Below are positions 43,147-52,423 of a DNA stretch of 64,000 bases, piece after piece. Location: positions 1,419,367 to 1,483,366 of the forward strand of contig NZ_CP045670.1 in NCBI RefSeq assembly GCF_017161325.1. Reading direction: 5' to 3'. Below the pieces are notes generated by a model. It was not told where the DNA came from, did not search any database, and was given only the letters and a program-made list of their open reading frames with translations. The position numbers and the translations under genes were made by a program. This DNA comes from Treponema pedis. GTDB taxonomy: Bacteria > Spirochaetota > Spirochaetia > Treponematales > Treponemataceae. Each line of letters starts with the position of its first letter. Position 1 is the first letter of the stretch.

Positions 43147-43202
43147 TTTACTGCTCCTTTTAAAAAGTATAACATAATAAACGGCATAAGTCAATTAAAA
43201 CT

Positions 43203-44225
43203 CTATTCGGCCAGTTTTCTTCTCTTTGAATTATGTTCTTTTATTTCCTTATCCAAATCGGTAATTGTCGAACGCTTAAGATAAGGCTCACCGAAAGCGA
43301 ATGCTTCCCCGTTATTTAAAATATACAACGGAATATTTTCCATAACTGGAAATTTTTCATGCGGATATGTATCCGGTACGGAATGAGTTCCTATCCCTGC
43401 GCCCTGCTTAATTAAAGTTACGGTAAACCTTCCGGACTCCCGCCCCGTTTCAGCCGGAGACACGGTATATATGCCGGTTTCAAAATTACGGAGTACTCGG
43501 CCGTTGCTTGTAACACACGAATAAATAAGCCCGTTTCTGTTTATAAGTTTGGGAAATTCGTACAAAGAGCCGTCCATACCCTTTACATGTACTTTTTTTT
43601 CATTATAATCCAAATCATCAAGCCAATATCTGAATCTTATATAATCCTTATCGGTAAAAAAATATGCATCGAAGGATTCCGTTTCCTTATCCGGATAAAT
43701 AAGAAAACCTCTGCGGCTGCCTTCTTCTATCCAAAAGCCGTTAAGTTTATCGAATTCTTCATTTTCCTCAGAGTCCGATTTTATGCGCCTGTAAAACGAA
43801 GTAAAAAAAGAACCGTTTTCCACGCATACGGGAAAAACTTTTAATTTTTTTACAAGCGGGTATTTAATATTTAAAACGAAAATCGAAGAGTTTTCCGTAA
43901 CAGGTTTTCCCATTGAGCAGGAAAAAGAGGCGGCGTCATCGTAAAAAAATTTATAGTAAGATTTTAAAACGGTTCTTATATCGAATTTAAAAGAAATTTC
44001 GTCTTCAGTTAAATTAAAAAATTCCACCAGTCTTTCGCCGTTTTCCCAAATACCTTTAAACCCCGATACAGCCGAACGCTCCGAACCGTTTTTTAAAGTA
44101 TCTTCATTTTGCGCATAAGGAGGCTGAAGGAAAAATGCAAAAGTAAAAATAAAAACCGCTTTTATAAAAAAAGCTTTACCTGAAACGATTTTTGATAAAA
44201 CAATCTTAAAAAAAGCGGCTTTCAT
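43203..44225 (-). CDS. Exported hypothetical protein, 340 aa
   Basis: A basic N-terminus and hydrophobic segment (AVFIFTFAFFLQPPYAQ) give a signal peptide cleaved near residue 39. The mature part is beta-rich, with NGFWIEEGSRRGFLIYPDKE and KVHVKGMDGSLYEFPKLINR. No family is recognised. It starts 11 bases after the stop of the upstream permease gene, so it belongs to the nucleoside-transporter transcript or lies downstream of it. Confidence 0.55.
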   Translation of the reverse strand: MKAAFFKIVLSKIVSGKAFFIKAVFIFTFAFFLQPPYAQNEDTLKNGSERSAVSGFKGIWENGERLVEFFNLTEDEISFKFDIRTVLKSYYKFFYDDAASFSCSMGKPVTENSSIFVLNIKYPLVKKLKVFPVCVENGSFFTSFYRRIKSDSEENEEFDKLNGFWIEEGSRRGFLIYPDKETESFDAYFFTDKDYIRFRYWLDDLDYNEKKVHVKGMDGSLYEFPKLINRNGLIYSCVTSNGRVLRNFETGIYTVSPAETGRESGRFTVTLIKQGAGIGTHSVPDTYPHEKFPVMENIPLYILNNGEAFAFGEPYLKRSTITDLDKEIKEHNSKRRKLAE

Positions 44226-44236
44226 TTTTTTTATCT

Positions 44237-45169
44237 TTAATAAGGTTCACCGTCGGCCTTCGGAGCGGCGGAATGTTTGCTGAATACCACGAGAGCGGCA
44301 AGCGTTATTATATACGGGAAAATTTTAAGCCAAATCGGAGGAATAACGCTTAAAGCCGGAATAACCTGAGATACGTTTGCAACGGTTCTTGCAAGACCGA
44401 AGAAAAAAGTTGCGCCTAAAATACCAAGCGGTTTCCATTGCCCGAAAATAAGGGCGGCAAGGGCTAAAAAGCCCAAACCGTCAACACTTCCGTTAAATTC
44501 GCCCGAATAAGTTACCAAAATTACGGACCCGCCCAAACCCGCCAATGCACCGCTTGCACAAACTGCAAAATACCGCATCTTGTGAACATTTACACCTGCA
44601 CTTGCAACGGCTGAAGGGTGTTCTCCGCAAGCCCTTAATCTTAATCCGAAAGAAGTTTTATACAGCAAAAACCATGAAAATATTAAAATTGCCAAGACCA
44701 GCCAAGTGCTCCAATAAGTTTGAGAAAAAAACAATTTTCCCAAAATAGGAATATTTACAAGCCCCGGAATATCCCTTCTTATAATGCCGTCAACCCTGAC
44801 GTTTCCGGAACCTAAAATTGAGCGGGCTATGTACACGGTTAAGGCTGCGGCAAGCATATTTATTGCAGTCCCGCTTATAATTTGGTCAGCTTTTAAAGTA
44901 ATTGAAGCGAAGGCATGTAAAAGAGAGCATAAAACACCGAGAGTTGCGGCGGCTAAAAGCCCCGCAGGAATTAAAAGAGGTGCGGGCAAAATATTTTTTA
45001 AAAGATTTATCGAAATCGCGGCCGCAAAACTTCCTACAAGCATTAAACCTTCAAGACCCAAGTTTACTACACCGCTTCTTTCGCTGTAAAGCCCCCCCAA
45101 CGAGGTAATTAAAAGCGGAACCGTGTATGCTATAACATAGGGAAATATCAAAGTTAAAATATACCACAT
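44237..45169 (-). CDS. Nucleoside ABC transporter permease (BmpD/YufQ type)
   Basis: 310 residues with eight or so transmembrane segments. The region SERSGVVNLGLEGLMLVGSF (residues about 29-48) is the signature of the second permease of BMP-family nucleoside importers, and the cytoplasmic coupling loop RACGEHPSAVASAGVNVHKM binds the ATPase. The ATG comes one base after the stop of the first permease gene. It imports nucleosides delivered by the BMP lipoprotein. Confidence 0.85.
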   Translation of the reverse strand: MWYILTLIFPYVIAYTVPLLITSLGGLYSERSGVVNLGLEGLMLVGSFAAAISINLLKNILPAPLLIPAGLLAAATLGVLCSLLHAFASITLKADQIISGTAINMLAAALTVYIARSILGSGNVRVDGIIRRDIPGLVNIPILGKLFFSQTYWSTWLVLAILIFSWFLLYKTSFGLRLRACGEHPSAVASAGVNVHKMRYFAVCASGALAGLGGSVILVTYSGEFNGSVDGLGFLALAALIFGQWKPLGILGATFFFGLARTVANVSQVIPALSVIPPIWLKIFPYIITLAALVVFSKHSAAPKADGEPY

Positions 45170-45170
45170 A

Positions 45171-46298
45171 TCAGTTTTTCTCCTTTATAATTGATGCGGA
45201 AGGAAGTTTTTTTTCGTACAAACGCTGTTGAATTTTTTTCCAAAACCGTTTTAATAAAAGACTTGTTGCGGTAAAATAAATTATAACCGCAATTATCGTA
45301 TCGGCAATTTCGGGAGGAACCGATGTGTTTGCACTCATAAAGCCCTTTCCTACATGAAGAATTCCGAAAAAGATTGCGCTTAAGGCAACCCCGATTGAAT
45401 TTCCCGCACCCAAAAGAGCTACGGCAATTCCGTCAAAACCTTGAGACGGCAAAACTCCTATTTGAATATTTAAAGAATAGCCTACATAATAGGTAAGTCC
45501 GGCTAAACCTGCAAAGGCTCCCGCAATCATCATAGAAAAGATTATATTGCGGTTTACCTTAATACCCGCATATTCCGCAGCACTTTTATTATAACCGGCG
45601 GCTTTAAGCTCAAAACCCAAAGTCGTTTTATCCAAAATTATTTTTAAAAAAAACATACCGGCAATAGCCAAAAAAATTCCGTAATTTATATACTCGCTTT
45701 GAAATAAATTTGAAAGCCACGGAGCGCGCAAAGTATTGGCTTCCGCAATGGAACGGCTTTCGGTTTCTATCATTTCACCCTTTAAATACCATGGAATAAC
45801 ATAGTAAGCCGTCCAATAAGCTATCCAGTTCATCATTATAGTGGAAACAACCTCGTGCACATTAAACAAAGCCTTTAAAAGCCCCGGAAACAGTCCCCAC
45901 AAGGCGCCGCCAGCAATAGCCGCCAATATAAGTACAATCAGTAAAACCGGACGCGGAAGAGAGCTGTTTAAGGCGATATAAGTTGCACAAAGCCCGCCTA
46001 TAAGCATTTGCCCCGAAGCTCCGATATTAAAAAGACCCGTTTTAAAAGCAAAACTGACAGACAGTCCTACAAATAAAAGAATCGTAGCCGTTGCAAGCGT
46101 GTTTCCTATGCGCTCGATATTCATTAAACCGCCCCGGAACAAATATGAAAAAGCCGTAAGCGGTCTATTTCCCAAAACGGCTATAAATACGGCTCCTGCG
46201 GCAAGCCCCAATAAAACCGCTGAAAAACTTATTACAAAATTATTTTCCGATAAATTTATATTTTTTAAGCCGCTTTTTTTTAAATTTAGCTTAGCCAT
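45171..46298 (-). CDS. Nucleoside ABC transporter permease (YufP type)
   Basis: 375 residues, first permease of the system. AFSYLFRGGLMNIERIGNTL and KTGLFNIGASGQMLIGGLCA, with the coupling loop KAAGYNKSAAEYAGIKVNRN, match the sugar/nucleoside BPD_transp_2 family. Its start overlaps the end of the ATPase gene by eight bases. Confidence 0.85.
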   Translation of the reverse strand: MAKLNLKKSGLKNINLSENNFVISFSAVLLGLAAGAVFIAVLGNRPLTAFSYLFRGGLMNIERIGNTLATATILLFVGLSVSFAFKTGLFNIGASGQMLIGGLCATYIALNSSLPRPVLLIVLILAAIAGGALWGLFPGLLKALFNVHEVVSTIMMNWIAYWTAYYVIPWYLKGEMIETESRSIAEANTLRAPWLSNLFQSEYINYGIFLAIAGMFFLKIILDKTTLGFELKAAGYNKSAAEYAGIKVNRNIIFSMMIAGAFAGLAGLTYYVGYSLNIQIGVLPSQGFDGIAVALLGAGNSIGVALSAIFFGILHVGKGFMSANTSVPPEIADTIIAVIIYFTATSLLLKRFWKKIQQRLYEKKLPSASIIKEKN

Positions 46299-47796
46299 TT
46301 TTGCCTCCCATTCCGGCCATCATTAAACCGACTTCTTCGGCGGTGGTTTCTTCCGGTTTTACAATCCCGCTTAAAACTCCTCTGTGCATAACGGCAATCC
46401 TATCGGATAAATTAAATATTTCGTCAAGCTCAAAAGAAATTAAAAGAACCGCCCGTCCCGCATCGCGGTGTTTTACTATTTCTTTATGAATGGATTCTAT
46501 TGCACCTACATCAAGACCCCGTGTAGGATTTACGGCAATTAAAAGTTTAGGGTCAAGCGTAATTTCCCGCCCCAAAATCGCCTTTTGCTGATTCCCTCCG
46601 CTTAAATTTCCCGCAGCGGATTCAATACCCTTTCCGGAGCGGACATCAAAGGCGTCGGTTATCTTTTTTGCAAAAGCCTTTATTTTATCTCGTCTTAAAA
46701 TTCCGTGCCGCTGGAAATTCCTGGTATAATAGGATTTTATAACCATATTTTCCGCAATGGAATATTGAAGTACAAGGCCGTGCTTTTGTCTGTCTTCAGG
46801 TACATGCCCCAAACCTGCTTCAGCTCGTTTTCTTATGGAAAATTTGGAAATATCCTTACCGTCCAAAATAACGGCTCCCGATTCAATAGGCATTAACCCT
46901 ACAAGCTCGCTTTGCCCGTTTCCGTCCACACCTGCAATACCTACAATCTCTCCCGCTTTAACTTCAAGAGAAAAATTATCTACGGCCGTAAGTTTTTTTT
47001 CCTTCAGTACGCTTAAATTTCTTATATCCAAAACGGTTGCACCGGGTTTACACGGTTCTTTCGGGACATTAAAATCAACTGGCCTTCCAACCATTTTAGA
47101 GGCAAGTTCATTTTTAGTTGTAGAAGCCACATCTACGACATCGATGAATTTACCCTTTCTTATAATAGTACAGCGGTTGGCTGAATCCAATATTTCCTGT
47201 AATTTATGAGTTATTAAAATAATAGCCTTGCCTTCGGCGGCAAGATTACGCATAATTTGCATAAGCTCGCTTATTTCCTGAGGCGTTAAAACGGCTGTAG
47301 GTTCGTCAAAAATAAGAATGTCGGCATCGCGGTAAAGCATTTTTAAAATTTCTACGCGCTGCTGCATACCTACCGTTATATCGCTTATAACGGCGTCGGG
47401 CGAAATAAAAAGCCCGTATTTATCGCTTAAATCCTGTATTCTCTTTTCGGCGGCTTTTTTATTTAAAATAAAACCGCCTTCTTTTCCTAAAATAATATTT
47501 TCAGTTACGGTGAAATTGTGAATAAGTTTAAAATGCTGATGAACCATACCTATTCCGAGAGCATTGGCGTCGTTGGGATTGTTTATTTTTACTTTTTCGC
47601 CTTTTACAAAGATTTCGCCCTCATCTGCATGGTATAACCCGAAAAGGATACTCATCAAAGTTGATTTTCCCGCTCCGTTTTCACCTAAAATCGCATGAAT
47701 CTCGCCTCGTTTAACTTGCAACGTTATTCCGTCGTTTGCAATAATGCCGGGAAATTCCTTTCGGATATTTCTCATCTCAATTACGTAATCGGACAA
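46291..47796 (-). CDS. Nucleoside ABC transporter ATPase (two ABC domains)
   Basis: 501 residues with duplicated ATPase domains. The first has Walker A LGENGAGKSTLM (residues about 36-47), Walker B ILIFDEPTAVLT and a slightly unusual signature VGMQQR. The second has a degenerate Walker A (VAGVDGNGQSEL), signature LSGGNQQK and Walker B LLIAVNPTRGLD, so it is probably regulatory. This is standard for the RbsA/MglA-like subfamily. The start codon is TTG at 47796, seven bases after AAGGAG; the preceding in-frame codon is a stop. Confidence 0.9.
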   Translation of the reverse strand: MSDYVIEMRNIRKEFPGIIANDGITLQVKRGEIHAILGENGAGKSTLMSILFGLYHADEGEIFVKGEKVKINNPNDANALGIGMVHQHFKLIHNFTVTENIILGKEGGFILNKKAAEKRIQDLSDKYGLFISPDAVISDITVGMQQRVEILKMLYRDADILIFDEPTAVLTPQEISELMQIMRNLAAEGKAIILITHKLQEILDSANRCTIIRKGKFIDVVDVASTTKNELASKMVGRPVDFNVPKEPCKPGATVLDIRNLSVLKEKKLTAVDNFSLEVKAGEIVGIAGVDGNGQSELVGLMPIESGAVILDGKDISKFSIRKRAEAGLGHVPEDRQKHGLVLQYSIAENMVIKSYYTRNFQRHGILRRDKIKAFAKKITDAFDVRSGKGIESAAGNLSGGNQQKAILGREITLDPKLLIAVNPTRGLDVGAIESIHKEIVKHRDAGRAVLLISFELDEIFNLSDRIAVMHRGVLSGIVKPEETTAEEVGLMMAGMGGKNG

Positions 47797-47811
47797 TCAC
47801 ATACTCCTTGA

Positions 47812-47858
47812 TAAAAAAAATACACCCGAAACCCAAAGGCAAATTCAGGGTTTCGGGT
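47812..47858 (-). terminator. Rho-independent terminator between the BMP lipoprotein and ATPase genes
   Basis: ACCCGAAACCC (47824-47834) pairs with GGGTTTCGGGT (47848-47858), 11 bp. On the minus strand the stem is followed by TGTA and then eight Ts. It would let most transcripts stop after the binding-protein gene, giving more receptor than transporter. Confidence 0.8.
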
Positions 47859-47865
47859 AAAAAAT

Positions 47866-48939
47866 TTATTTAAATAAATTGCCCTGTTCGCTGCTTACAA
47901 CGATTTCACCGGCTTTCATTTTTTGGAAAATTTCGTTTACTTTTGCCTGTACCTCATCGGAAAGGTTCGGATTTTTTTCGGGGATTCCTACACCGTCATC
48001 TTTAACCGACAGAAGAAGAGAACGTCCGCCTTGAAAGGTTCCTTCAAGTTCCGCTTTAATCATATCATAAGAAGCTCTCTCAAGATATTTTACCGCAGAA
48101 GTCAAGATAATTGAAGAACCGCCTGCAATTATTCCTTCGGCATATTGGTCGACGTCGCAGCCTGCAACCCAAACTTGAGAGCCCGCCTGAGTTCTTGTTT
48201 TAGCTTCGTTAATAACGCCTACTCCTACTCCGCCCGCAGCGGCATGAATTACCGTTACACCCCTATCATACATAGAAGCCGCAATTTGCTGACCTGCCGC
48301 AATATCGGAAAAACCGCCCTGATATACGAAATTCTTTTCATCCATTTCAATTTGAGTTCCGAGATGTTCGTTTGCGTATTTAACACCCTGCTGCCAGCCC
48401 CAATTAAATTTTTGAACCGCAGGAATTTCCATACCGCCGATAAATCCGAAATTACCCTTTTGGAACTGCAAGGCAGCCGCAATACCGGCTAAAAATGCCG
48501 CTTCATTTTCCAAAAAGCTGATACCGATTGTATTCGGTCCGTTTTGAGGGTCATAAGAATCGGCGGGGTGAGCGTTACCGTCGATAATAACGAATTTGGC
48601 ATCTTTGTATTTGGATTGTGCTTTAAAAACAGCAGTTTCAAATTTAAATCCGGGACAAATAATGAATTTATAACCCGCATCGTATAAGTTTGAAATTTCT
48701 TTGATATAGTCCGCTTCCGTTGTTCCTACGGGTTTTAAGTACTTAATTTCTACACCGAGTTCTTTTTCGGCTCGCTTAATACCTTCCCAAGTCCCCTGAT
48801 TAAACGATTTGTCGTCAATCGTTCCGGCATCGGTTACCATACCAACCTTTAAAGTCTTTTTTTGTTCTTCTTTTGTACAAGAAGTTAACACCAAACAGGC
48901 AAAAAGACATCCGAGCAAAATTTTAACAATTTTTTGCAT
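47866..48939 (-). CDS. BMP-family purine-nucleoside-binding lipoprotein (TmpC/PnrA-like)
   Basis: 357 residues with a lipobox (CLVLTSC, Cys near 21). The family landmarks are VGMVTDAGTIDDKSFNQGTW (residues about 32-51), FVIIDGNAHP, GFIGGMEIPAVQKFNWGWQQ, AAAGGVGVGVINEAKTR, VDQYAEG and VGIPEKNPNLS. The same plan is found in T. pallidum TmpC/PnrA, which binds purine nucleosides. It acts as the receptor for the ABC genes downstream. It is transcribed from a perfect consensus promoter. Confidence 0.9.
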   Translation of the reverse strand: MQKIVKILLGCLFACLVLTSCTKEEQKKTLKVGMVTDAGTIDDKSFNQGTWEGIKRAEKELGVEIKYLKPVGTTEADYIKEISNLYDAGYKFIICPGFKFETAVFKAQSKYKDAKFVIIDGNAHPADSYDPQNGPNTIGISFLENEAAFLAGIAAALQFQKGNFGFIGGMEIPAVQKFNWGWQQGVKYANEHLGTQIEMDEKNFVYQGGFSDIAAGQQIAASMYDRGVTVIHAAAGGVGVGVINEAKTRTQAGSQVWVAGCDVDQYAEGIIAGGSSIILTSAVKYLERASYDMIKAELEGTFQGGRSLLLSVKDDGVGIPEKNPNLSDEVQAKVNEIFQKMKAGEIVVSSEQGNLFK

Positions 48940-49015
48940 ACACCACTCCTATAGTTTTTTTTATTTACCGTAAAAAATTGTTTGTGCAATATTTATAAAT
49001 CGGCAAACCTTTTTT

Positions 49016-49044
49016 ATTATATCACTTTTGGGGTGTAATGTCAA
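49016..49044 (-). promoter_or_regulatory. Perfect consensus promoter of the BMP lipoprotein gene
   Basis: On the minus strand TTGACA (49039-49044), 17 bases, TATAAT (49016-49021). The leader is about 70 bases and shows no clear riboswitch. Confidence 0.75.
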
Positions 49045-49075
49045 ACGATTTTTTCACCTTATTTTCAGTTAAAAT

Positions 49076-50068
49076 TCATCGGTTTTCTTCATTATTTTCA
49101 AAATATTCAAAGGCATCTATTATGTCCAAATATACTCCGTCAAAATTACTGTCCAAAATTTTATCCAAATACGAACCGGAAGCCCCGTATATTATTTTTT
49201 TCCACTCCTTATTCCAATACGCAACCTTATAATTACCTTTCCAATCGGGATTTTCGTTTTTAAGCCATACGGGTTTATTTTTTTTCCATAAAGGATTCCA
49301 ATAATAGCGGTAATCTTCGGCTTCCCCTATACTCAAATAGCAAAGAACGAGCCTTTTCCCTCCGCTTTTTTTTAATTTTAATTTTTCAATTTCCCGTTTT
49401 GTAAATTGTTCCTCATTATGAAACAAATCGATAATCAATAAATCGAAATCGGTTTTTTCTAAAGCGGATATAAATTCTTCTTTGGTTTTATAGTTTTCAC
49501 CGTTGATTAAATATAAGAAATTTTTAACTTCCTCTATTTTTGTAATATCCGAATTATTTTTATTATACGGAGCATCGGGGTATTCCGGCACCGTGTTTAA
49601 GGCTCTGCCGTTTGCGGCAAATGAAATATATCCCATTTTGTTATTTTTTAAATAGGATAAATCGGCGTTTTTATGCGAAAGGCAATAATCGGTAACAAAA
49701 ACGGGTTTTTTACGGGTTTTAAAAATATTGCAAAGCCTTGTAAGGCTGTCGGTAATAAATGCGGGAGTCTTTTTATTATCTCCCGTATATCCGTAAAACA
49801 AATCTTCCCTGCCTACGGCATCTATGCTTTCAATATAATCCGTTTCGGTATAAACATTAGTCTCCGTTACGGTTTCCGCCAATTCCTGTCCGTTTTGAGG
49901 GACGATGTAAAACCTGTTTTTTCCGGTTTTTGCATATTGTGAAATTTCTTTAACAAAGAGCCTCATTTCGCTTCGGTAATTTACGGGTTTAAAAAATGCG
50001 GCGTTTTCGCATGAAAGACCGCCCGTAAAAATAATGCTTATAAAAATAATTGTTTTTAAATTTTTCAT
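49076..50068 (-). CDS. TM1410/GH114-like putative glycoside hydrolase lipoprotein
   Basis: 330 residues from the ATG at 50068. The signal ends in a relaxed lipobox (IIFTGGLSC). The C-terminal part carries the landmarks of the MJ1477/TM1410 and GH114 TIM-barrel family: LLIIDLFHNEEQFTKREIEK, RLVLCYLSIGEAEDYRYYWN, PVWLKNENPDWKGNYKVAYW and FDGVYLDIIDAFEYFE, in which the acidic residues are likely catalytic. Related proteins act on galactosaminoglycan. No Shine-Dalgarno is present; TTGCAT and TATACT with an 18-base spacer would start the mRNA close to the ATG. Confidence 0.75.
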   Translation of the reverse strand: MKNLKTIIFISIIFTGGLSCENAAFFKPVNYRSEMRLFVKEISQYAKTGKNRFYIVPQNGQELAETVTETNVYTETDYIESIDAVGREDLFYGYTGDNKKTPAFITDSLTRLCNIFKTRKKPVFVTDYCLSHKNADLSYLKNNKMGYISFAANGRALNTVPEYPDAPYNKNNSDITKIEEVKNFLYLINGENYKTKEEFISALEKTDFDLLIIDLFHNEEQFTKREIEKLKLKKSGGKRLVLCYLSIGEAEDYRYYWNPLWKKNKPVWLKNENPDWKGNYKVAYWNKEWKKIIYGASGSYLDKILDSNFDGVYLDIIDAFEYFENNEENR

Positions 50069-50131
50069 AAAATAAGTATAACACGGGAATATAAAAATAT
50101 GCAATTATGCGGGCAAAAATACCCTGTTTAT

Positions 50132-50162
50132 AAAAAAGGAGGTTATGCTTAACACAACCTCC
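50132..50162 (-). terminator. Terminator of the displaced MCP 3' part
   Basis: GGAGGTT (50138-50144) pairs with AACCTCC (50156-50162). On the minus strand a run of Ts follows (50132-50137), 12 bases after the MCP stop codon. It would have terminated the intact MCP gene before the inversion. Confidence 0.7.
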
Positions 50163-50173
50163 TTTTCGTATAC

Positions 50174-50495
50174 TTAAACTTTAAATTTTCCAACTTCGGA
50201 AGCAAGATTTTCTATACTCATTTTATTCTTTTGACTTATTTCGTTTACCTCCTGCACGGCATTGCTTATTTGTACCGCTCCGGACGCCATTTCGTTCATA
50301 CTGTCGGTAATGACACGAGTTAAATCGTCAAGCTTTTGCATTTCCTGCGCAACGTTTTCTCCTCCGCGGAGCATTTCCGAAGAACCGTCCTGAACCTGTG
50401 CGGTAATTGAATTGATATCTTTAATGGCGGTTAATACTTCGCGGCTGCCGTGTTCCTGCTCCTGCATAGCTTCCATAAGTTTTCCTTGAGTTTGA
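50174..50495 (-). pseudogene. MCP C-terminal part displaced by the inversion
   Basis: From about 50495 down to the stop at 50174 the codons read [38 protein letters not shown] and so on to ENLASEVGKFKV. This aligns without a gap to the C-terminus of the intact MCP at 18191 ([20 protein letters not shown], ending REVGKFKV). It supplies exactly what the MCP at 39951 lacks after VKDMSK. It has no start or promoter of its own. Confidence 0.85.
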
Positions 50496-50709
50496 GGCTT
50501 TTTCGAAGGGAACTTTTGAAACAGCCCGTTATGTTGCGGAAGCAACCGAAAAGGGAGCGATAAGCGTAGTAGGCGGGGGAGATTCCGCAGCGGCGGTAAA
50601 TAAATTTAACCTTGCCGATAAAATAAGCCACGTTTCTACGGGAGGAGGCGCCTCGCTTGAGTTTATTGAAGGCAAAATCTTACCCGGTATTGCGTGTTTA
50701 TATCAATAA
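50494..50709 (+). pseudogene. pgk: Phosphoglycerate kinase C-terminal part displaced by the inversion
   Basis: In one frame the bases read [60 protein letters not shown] and [13 protein letters not shown], then TAA at 50707-50709. This is the Pgk C-terminus with the ATP-binding GGGDSAAA and STGGGASLE motifs. It continues exactly from NGPVGV at the broken end of the 41735-42765 fragment. There is no start codon, so it is not expressed alone. Confidence 0.9.
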
Positions 50710-50747
50710 GGTTACGAAACGAAGGGAGAGATTCGGAGGGGTATTTT

Positions 50748-50912
50748 TTAGTGGGAGATGCCCGCTTGTTCGGATAAAAGTTTTTCTCTCTCCCCTGTGA
50801 CTCCCTCTCTTTTAAAAATAGCCGCTTAGTGGATCTGTGCTAAGAATTCGGCCCTAAGCCGGTTTTGGGGCGGGTTGGAGGAGCAAATACGCTTCGCTGT
50901 TTGCCTGTGTTC
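50748..50912. repeat. G-rich structured repeat, family 2, copy e (degenerate)
   Basis: TTCGGATAAAAGTTTTTCTC, CCCCTGTGACTCCCTCTC and CGCTTCGCTGTTTGC follow the order of copies a to d but with many changes. It lies 40 bases after the pgk stop and 250 bases beyond the right inversion junction. Confidence 0.55.
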
Positions 50913-51017
50913 GGGGAGGGGAGAGGGTACGGGAATGCAAACAGTATTTTTCGGTCTGTGCCTGCAAAAACAAAAAAATAAGGTGCTTAAATTGACAGTA
51001 CGAATATTTATGTTTTT

Positions 51018-51173
51018 GTCCAAAGGGCGATAAAAAGTAATAAATTAAGAAGATTTTTAACCGTAGCTTTGTAATCTTTTAAGAACCGTTCAAATTGTCC
51101 GTTTTGCGTACGTATAAAGCTCGACACAAAAATAATGCAGGTTACAGGTTTGATTAAAAAATAAATGGCAAAG
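51018..51173 (-). other. Protein-like stretch without a start codon
   Basis: On the minus strand 46 codons end in RTQNGQFERFLKDYKATVKN then LLNLLLFIALWTKT and a stop. No ATG, GTG or TTG lies in frame, although AAGGAG occurs just upstream. It is best read as a gene remnant. The rest of 50913-51275 shows no gene. Confidence 0.25.
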
Positions 51174-51308
51174 CTTTAAGGCTCCTTCGGGTTAAATTAA
51201 ACAATATTTTTATCACCTCCATTACTGTAAATATTGTATATTTATACAGGCTACTCTTGACATTATAATATTTTAATGTTACTTTTTAAATCGGCCGGAA
51301 ACAACAAA

Positions 51309-52359
51309 ATGAAAAATTCAAAACAAATACTTATTGTTAAGCTCATATTTTCTCTTATTTTTTTACTGTTGCCGGTTTATGCTTTTTCGGTTGAAGCCTC
51401 CGTTTCGGTAACGGATGCAGCTAAAAAACTTAAACTTGAGCTTTTTTGGGAGCCGGTTTCTCAAGAAATTATCTTTAAAAAAAAATAATGCCGAGGCAAG
51501 CTGTAAGGTGGGGCAAAGTCTTGTTGTATTTAACAACCCGGATTCGGGTTATTTTTCGGCGGAGTTTTATACGGCTCCTTATACAAAAGACGGACTTACG
51601 TTTGTAACGGAGGGAATGTTTTCCAAATTGCAGACGTTTTTTTCGCTTCCCGAAAAGGAGCGGCTTTACAGTGTCGGGGCAATCCTTATAGACCCCGGTC
51701 ACGGAGGAAAGGACCCGGGCTGTGTAGGCTCTTATGAAAAAAACGGCAAAAACTTTATTTTGTACGAAAAGGACATAGCTTTAAAGGTAAGCTTGGAGCT
51801 TTATTCCATGCTTAAAAAAATATATCCCGATAAACGAATCTTATTGACACGCGACAAAGATTTTTATCCTACGCTTGAAGATAGGGTAAATACGGCAAAC
51901 AAGGTAAAATTAAATAAAAATGAGAGTATTTTATATGTTTCCGTACACGCAAATGCCGCACCTAATGTAAAAGCCTCCGGTTTTGAAGTATGGTATCTTC
52001 CTTCCGATTACAGAAGGGAGGTTCTGGATAAAAATGAGGCACCCAAAGAAATTCATTCTATTTTAAATTCGATGATGGAAGAAGAATTTACAACCGAAAG
52101 CGTTCTTCTCGCGCAAAGTATTTTGGACGGATTGGACGGACAAATAGGCAGTCAAAGCAAAAAAAGAGGGATTCGTGCAAATCCTTATTTTGTAATACGC
52201 AAAGTAAAAATGCCCAGCGTTTTAGTGGAAATAGGCTTTGTAACCAACAAAGAAGAGGCGAAACTTTTAGCCTCTCCTGCCTACTTGAAAAAATGCAGCA
52301 TGGGCATATATAATGGGATAACCGCTTTTATAAGCGGGTTTGAAAACGGCATCAATTAA
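51309..52359 (+). CDS. N-acetylmuramoyl-L-alanine amidase (Amidase_3), frame broken at an A9 tract
   Basis: The N-terminus (MKNSKQILIVKLIFSLIFLL signal peptide, then VSVTDAAKKLKLELFWEPVS) runs to EIIFKKK and a stop at 51488. The catalytic part is in the next frame: NNAEASCKVGQSLVVFNNPD, then LIDPGHGGKDPG with the first zinc ligand His, the Glu in LYEKDIALKVSLEL, SVHANAAP with the second His, and VLVEIGFVTN with the catalytic Glu. If the run of nine As at 51477-51485 had eight, the two join without loss to make one protein of about 350 residues. It cleaves stem peptides from murein in the periplasm. An ATG at 51276 is an alternative start. Confidence 0.8.
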
Positions 52360-52423
52360 GCGGTTTCAGACTGAAGTCCTGTTGCAAAATCTTAAAAAGA
52401 AGCCGTTATTGTAAGAGGTTAAA

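Noticed and set aside
48940-49015. Possible purine riboswitch in the leader of the BMP lipoprotein gene
   Set aside because: The 70-base leader is AT-rich and shows none of the conserved three-way-junction bases.
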